Shown piece after piece: positions 61,064 through 64,000 of a DNA stretch of 64,000 nucleotides (the first letter of the stretch is position 1; each line of letters starts with the position of its first letter). The stretch spans positions 248,001 to 312,000 of the forward strand of contig CAVXKO010000007.1 of NCBI GenBank assembly GCA_963762315.1, given 5' to 3'. The notes under the pieces are model-generated. The model worked only from the letters and a program-made list of their open reading frames with translations. It did no database searches and was not told the origin of the DNA. The position numbers and the translations under genes are program-made. Origin of the DNA: RPQJ01 sp963762315. Lineage in GTDB: Bacteria; Pseudomonadota; Gammaproteobacteria; Steroidobacterales; Steroidobacteraceae.

Positions 61064-61832
61064 ATCCACCCTGTAATCGCCGCGAGCACGGGCTGGGGCA
61101 GCATGATCCCGCCCACATGGTCGACGTAGTTCCAGTCGTGCGGCGCGGGGGCGTGCCGGTATTCGAACCCGCTCCCCTCGGACCATCCGGCACGCAGACG
61201 GTCGAAGGCCGGGGTCTCGTGGGAGACCGCCAGCAGCGTTCGCGCGCAGCCGGACGGCAGCCGGGCTGGCAGCGCGAGCGACCTGAGTTCCTGCTGGAAC
61301 CGGACGGTCATGCGGAACCCGTTCATGTACAGCGCCCCGTCGGGCGCGACAAAGCGCGAGCGATTGTTTCCTTCGCCAGCCCGATGGATCTCGTATCCCA
61401 GTTCCTGGAGGTACGACTCGCCGGAAATCACCGGATCCCACAGGACCAGCGGGCTGACTCCGCCCAGCCGCGCGGCCAGCTCCGCGGCCAGCAGCGCGCC
61501 CAACCTCAATCCGACCAGGCCGACCTGACGAACCCCGGAAACGTCCCGCAGTTCCTGCCGCGCGATCTCCAGGTCTTCGATCCAATCCAGTACCCCGAAG
61601 TCCTCGAGGTCGCCCGCCGAGTCCCCGTGCCGCGGTAATCGACCCGCATCACGTGCACGCCCCGGGCCGTCAGCGCCTGCGCCAGCAGGCGCAGGGCGCG
61701 GTGCGCCCGCATGTACTCCTGGCCGAACGGATAAGCCAACACGACGCCAATGCCGCGGTCGACCCCGCTGCGGGCTCGGTGGTAGGCGCCGAGAAGCGGG
61801 GCGTCGGAGTCGCCCAGGAACAGCACGTCCAT
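61060..61832 (-). pseudogene. alpha/beta hydrolase, frameshifted in a G run
   Basis: From ATG 61832 the frame reads MDVLFLGDSDAPLLGAYHRA and VVLAYPFGQEYMRAHRALRL, then HVMRVDYRGTG, and then goes out of family. The true continuation (SAGDLEDFGVLDWIEDLEIA, VGLVGLRLGALLAAELA, LWDPVISGESYLQELGYE) is in another frame and ends at TGA 61060. A single G missing from the run at about 61623-61626 (minus strand GGGG) explains it: GGCACGGGGGACTCG would restore RGTGDSAGD. The elbow motif would be GLRLGA, with Leu where a nucleophilic Ser is usual, so activity is doubtful even if intact. It overlaps the downstream hydrolase by 4 bp. Confidence 0.78.
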
Positions 61833-62028
61833 TTGCCGGATTTGGCCATCAGCGGAGGGGGGCCGGATTATTGGGCCTTTCCACGACGCGGTAAACCTTG
61901 GGCCGCGGCCCAGCTCACATTTGCGCCAACTTCCGCCTGTTAAACTTCGCTCTCGTTCCGGGTCGAGGGGCCGCCCGGCACCGGTTGAGGGGGTGACCCC
62001 GGCCCGCAGTCCGCCCCCGGAATCCCAG

Positions 62029-63963
62029 ATGTCGCAGCCTGCCGCCGACCATTCCCTGTCGACGACTCCCGGAGCGGGGACGCCGATCGCGCGGGTCTAC
62101 GCCGCGGCTCTCGCCCACCCCGATGCGATTGCCGTCAGCGCCGCACGCGCGGACTTGCGCTACGCGGATCTCGTCTCCGGGGCGGAGCGGCTCGCCACCC
62201 GCCTGCGGCAGTTGGGCGCCGGCCCGGGCACGCGCGTCGGCCTCTCGGTGGAAAGAGGACCGACGCAGTGCGTGGCGTTGCTCGGCACGATGCTGAGCGG
62301 TGCGGCCTATGTGCCGCTGGACCCCTCGTATCCCGCGGCCCGGCTGCGGGCGATCCTGCGGGACTGCGATCCCGTGCTCGTGATCGCCTCGCCGGGTGTC
62401 GCCCCGCTGTTCGAGGGTGCGGCCCCGCTGCTGATAGCCGACGATGCGCTGGAACGCCTGCCCGAACCAGAGCCCGCGACGGCTTGTCCTCCCGGATTCC
62501 AGGGCCCGCGGCCCGAAGACGTCTGTTACATAATCTATACCTCCGGGTCGACCGGCACGCCGAAAGGGGTTGCGCTCTCGCACTCGGCGCTATGCAACCT
62601 GCTCGACTGGCAATGCCGGGTCCCAGGACTGCACGACGCCGCCAGGGTGCTCCAGTACACGCCGGTCGGCTTCGACGTCCACTTCCAGGAGTTCCTCGGC
62701 ACTTGGAGCACCGCAGGCACGTTGGTCCTGGTCGACGAGGAGACGCGACGCGACCCGCGGGCGCTGCTGTCGTTCATCCAGGGGCAGGAGATCAGGCGCA
62801 TCTTCCTGCCCTTCGTGGCCCTGCAGCAGCTGTGCGCAGCCGGCGTGGCCACCGGCATCTTTCCGGCCACGCTGCGCGAGGTGATCACCGCGGGCGAGCA
62901 ACTCGTGGTCGACGCGGCACTACGCCATTTTTTCGAACGTCTGCCCGGGTGCCGGCTGCACAATCACTATGGCCCCTCGGAAACCCACGTCGTCACGTCC
63001 TTCACGCTGAGCGGCCCGGTCGAATCCTGGGAATCGCTGCCACCGATCGGCCGGGAGATCGACGGCGCGAGGATCCTGCTGCTGGACGATGGTGGCAGGC
63101 CCGTTCCCCCGGAGCAGGAAGGCGAACTCTGGATCGGCGGCGCCTGCGTTGCGGACGGATACTGGAACAACCCCGCCCTGAGTGCGGAGCGGTTCGTGAA
63201 GCTTCCGGGGCGCGAGGGACGCTGGTATCGCAGCGGGGATCTCGCGCTTCGCCGTCCCGACGGCGTGCTCGAGTTCCACGGCCGAGCCGACACGCAGATC
63301 AAGATCCGCGGTCACCGCGTCGAGCCCGGCGAGATCGAGGCCGCGATTTCCGTCGAGGCGGCGGTATCGGCCTGCGCGGTGGTGGCAAGGGGCGATACGG
63401 CGGAACAGCGGCACCTGGTGGCCTACCTGGTCCTCGCTGCTGGTGCGGCGGAAACCGACGATGCCCGCATCGTCGACGGTCTGCGCAGGCGGCTCGCGCA
63501 ACAGCTGCCCGACTACCTCTGGCCCGCGCGCTACGTCGTGCTCGATGCACTTCCGCGCACCCCGAGCGGAAAACTCGATCGCGCCGCGCTGCCGGCGCCG
63601 GGCCGCGTTCGACCCGCGTTGCGTGATGCTCCCGTAGCGCCCGGGACCGACGCGGAGCGGCGGCTGGCCGGCCTGTGGTCACGGCTGCTGGACGTCGAGC
63701 CGGTCGGCGTCGAGGACAACTTCTTCGACCTCGGCGGCAGTTCCACGATGGCGCTCGAGCTCGCACTGGAAACCGAGCGCTTGCTCGGGCGCCCGGTGCC
63801 CGTCGTAACGATCTTTCGTCACCCCACGATCCGCCAGCTCGCCCGCGAGCTCGACGGCACCGCCACCCGCGATGACGCGGGAGCGCGGCTGGCCGATCGT
63901 GCCGCGCGCCAGCGCGCAGCCCTCTCCCGCCGTCCAGGAATAGCAAGGAAGCCCTCGCGATGA
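62029..63963 (+). CDS. NRPS-type adenylation domain plus carrier domain
   Basis: 644 residues from ATG 62029 (MSQPAADHS). Adenylation core motifs: IIYTSGSTGTPKGVALS (A3), GFDVHFQEFLG (A4), NHYGPSETHV (A5), GELWIGG...WYRSGDLA (A6-A7), GRADTQIKIRGHRVEPGEIE (A8) and PRTPSGKLDR (A10). A peptidyl carrier domain follows, with Ser572 in FFDLGGSSTMAL for phosphopantetheine. It activates an amino or carboxylic acid as an adenylate and loads it onto its own carrier. There is no condensation domain here. The stop overlaps the next start (ATGA). It diverges from the two hydrolases across 196 bp. Confidence 0.93.
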   Translation: MSQPAADHSLSTTPGAGTPIARVYAAALAHPDAIAVSAARADLRYADLVSGAERLATRLRQLGAGPGTRVGLSVERGPTQCVALLGTMLSGAAYVPLDPSYPAARLRAILRDCDPVLVIASPGVAPLFEGAAPLLIADDALERLPEPEPATACPPGFQGPRPEDVCYIIYTSGSTGTPKGVALSHSALCNLLDWQCRVPGLHDAARVLQYTPVGFDVHFQEFLGTWSTAGTLVLVDEETRRDPRALLSFIQGQEIRRIFLPFVALQQLCAAGVATGIFPATLREVITAGEQLVVDAALRHFFERLPGCRLHNHYGPSETHVVTSFTLSGPVESWESLPPIGREIDGARILLLDDGGRPVPPEQEGELWIGGACVADGYWNNPALSAERFVKLPGREGRWYRSGDLALRRPDGVLEFHGRADTQIKIRGHRVEPGEIEAAISVEAAVSACAVVARGDTAEQRHLVAYLVLAAGAAETDDARIVDGLRRRLAQQLPDYLWPARYVVLDALPRTPSGKLDRAALPAPGRVRPALRDAPVAPGTDAERRLAGLWSRLLDVEPVGVEDNFFDLGGSSTMALELALETERLLGRPVPVVTIFRHPTIRQLARELDGTATRDDAGARLADRAARQRAALSRRPGIARKPSR

Positions 63964-64000
63964 CCGACTCCGAAGTCCGCCCGCCCGCCAACACAGGCAT
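63960..64000 (+). CDS. start of a gene coupled to the NRPS protein (partial)
   Basis: ATG 63960 overlaps the TGA of the adenylation-carrier gene. Only about 13 residues (MTDSEVRPPANTG) are in the window, too few to identify. The coupling implies a partner in the same pathway. Confidence 0.6.
   Translation, partial: MTDSEVRPPANTG

Noticed and set aside
61064..61585. Extended N-terminus of the last hydrolase
   Set aside because: It runs in a wrong frame through the upstream hydrolase. The GTGA overlap at 61063 is the credible start.

Overview
The window is a GC-rich (clearly above 60 percent over most of its length) bacterial chromosome segment. No rRNA, tRNA or CRISPR array was seen, so the organism can only be inferred. 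PEP-CTERM and GlyGly-CTERM sorted proteins, Tat and lipoprotein signals, a GGDEF/EAL regulator, a cbb3-oxidase CcoQ-like peptide and IS6-family remnants fit a Gram-negative proteobacterium, gamma or beta class. Gene density is high, on both strands, with many single exported or membrane proteins of uncertain role.

Layout. 1-6 kb: tail of an unknown gene, a fumarylacetoacetase (last step of tyrosine/homogentisate breakdown) broken by single-base indels, a convergent SulP anion transporter, a sterol-desaturase-type hydroxylase and a serine hydrolase. 6-13 kb: PEBP-like protein, DNA polymerase X, CapA-like protein, an archease-rtcB RNA-repair operon and a PBP7-type peptidase. 13-25 kb: a membrane GGDEF/EAL protein with a CRP-like site upstream, a PKD-repeat lipoprotein, a PEP-CTERM protein with a clear terminator, a divergent pair of exported cytochromes (PQQ propeller and Vgb-like propeller), and a patatin. 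25-42 kb: small exported, stress and redox proteins (secreted Hcp-like, DUF2934, half-VKOR-like, TlpA, CsbD, OsmC, CcoQ-like, CoA-disulfide-reductase-like), a second PEP-CTERM protein, a sorbosone-dehydrogenase-like lipoprotein, a second lipid hydroxylase, a Met-rich pair, an SDR, an aldo/keto reductase and a GlyGly-CTERM PKD cytochrome.

42.7-48.1 kb: four overlapping genes on the minus strand (SDR epimerase, UbiA prenyltransferase of the DPPR-synthase type, an exported protein with a phosphodiester-glycosidase-like C-terminus, an exported SUMF/FGE-fold protein) with a divergent GtrA flippase. This resembles a polyprenol-phosphate-sugar pathway with two unusual exported partners and is the best candidate here for an undescribed system. 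48.5-60 kb: a frameshifted lytic-transglycosylase-like lipoprotein, an SRPBCC-SDR fusion, a Tat-exported FAD oxidoreductase, then two decayed IS6-type insertions in the same orientation that bracket a Baeyer-Villiger-type monooxygenase, an EF-hand/zinc-peptidase-like protein and an MFS transporter. 60-64 kb: two alpha/beta hydrolases (one frameshifted) divergent from an NRPS-type adenylation-carrier protein and the start of another gene, possibly the edge of an exosortase-associated or nonribosomal peptide locus.

Three genes (fumarylacetoacetase, transglycosylase-like, hydrolase) are broken only by single-base indels. Such breaks could be real decay or assembly error, and raw reads would decide.
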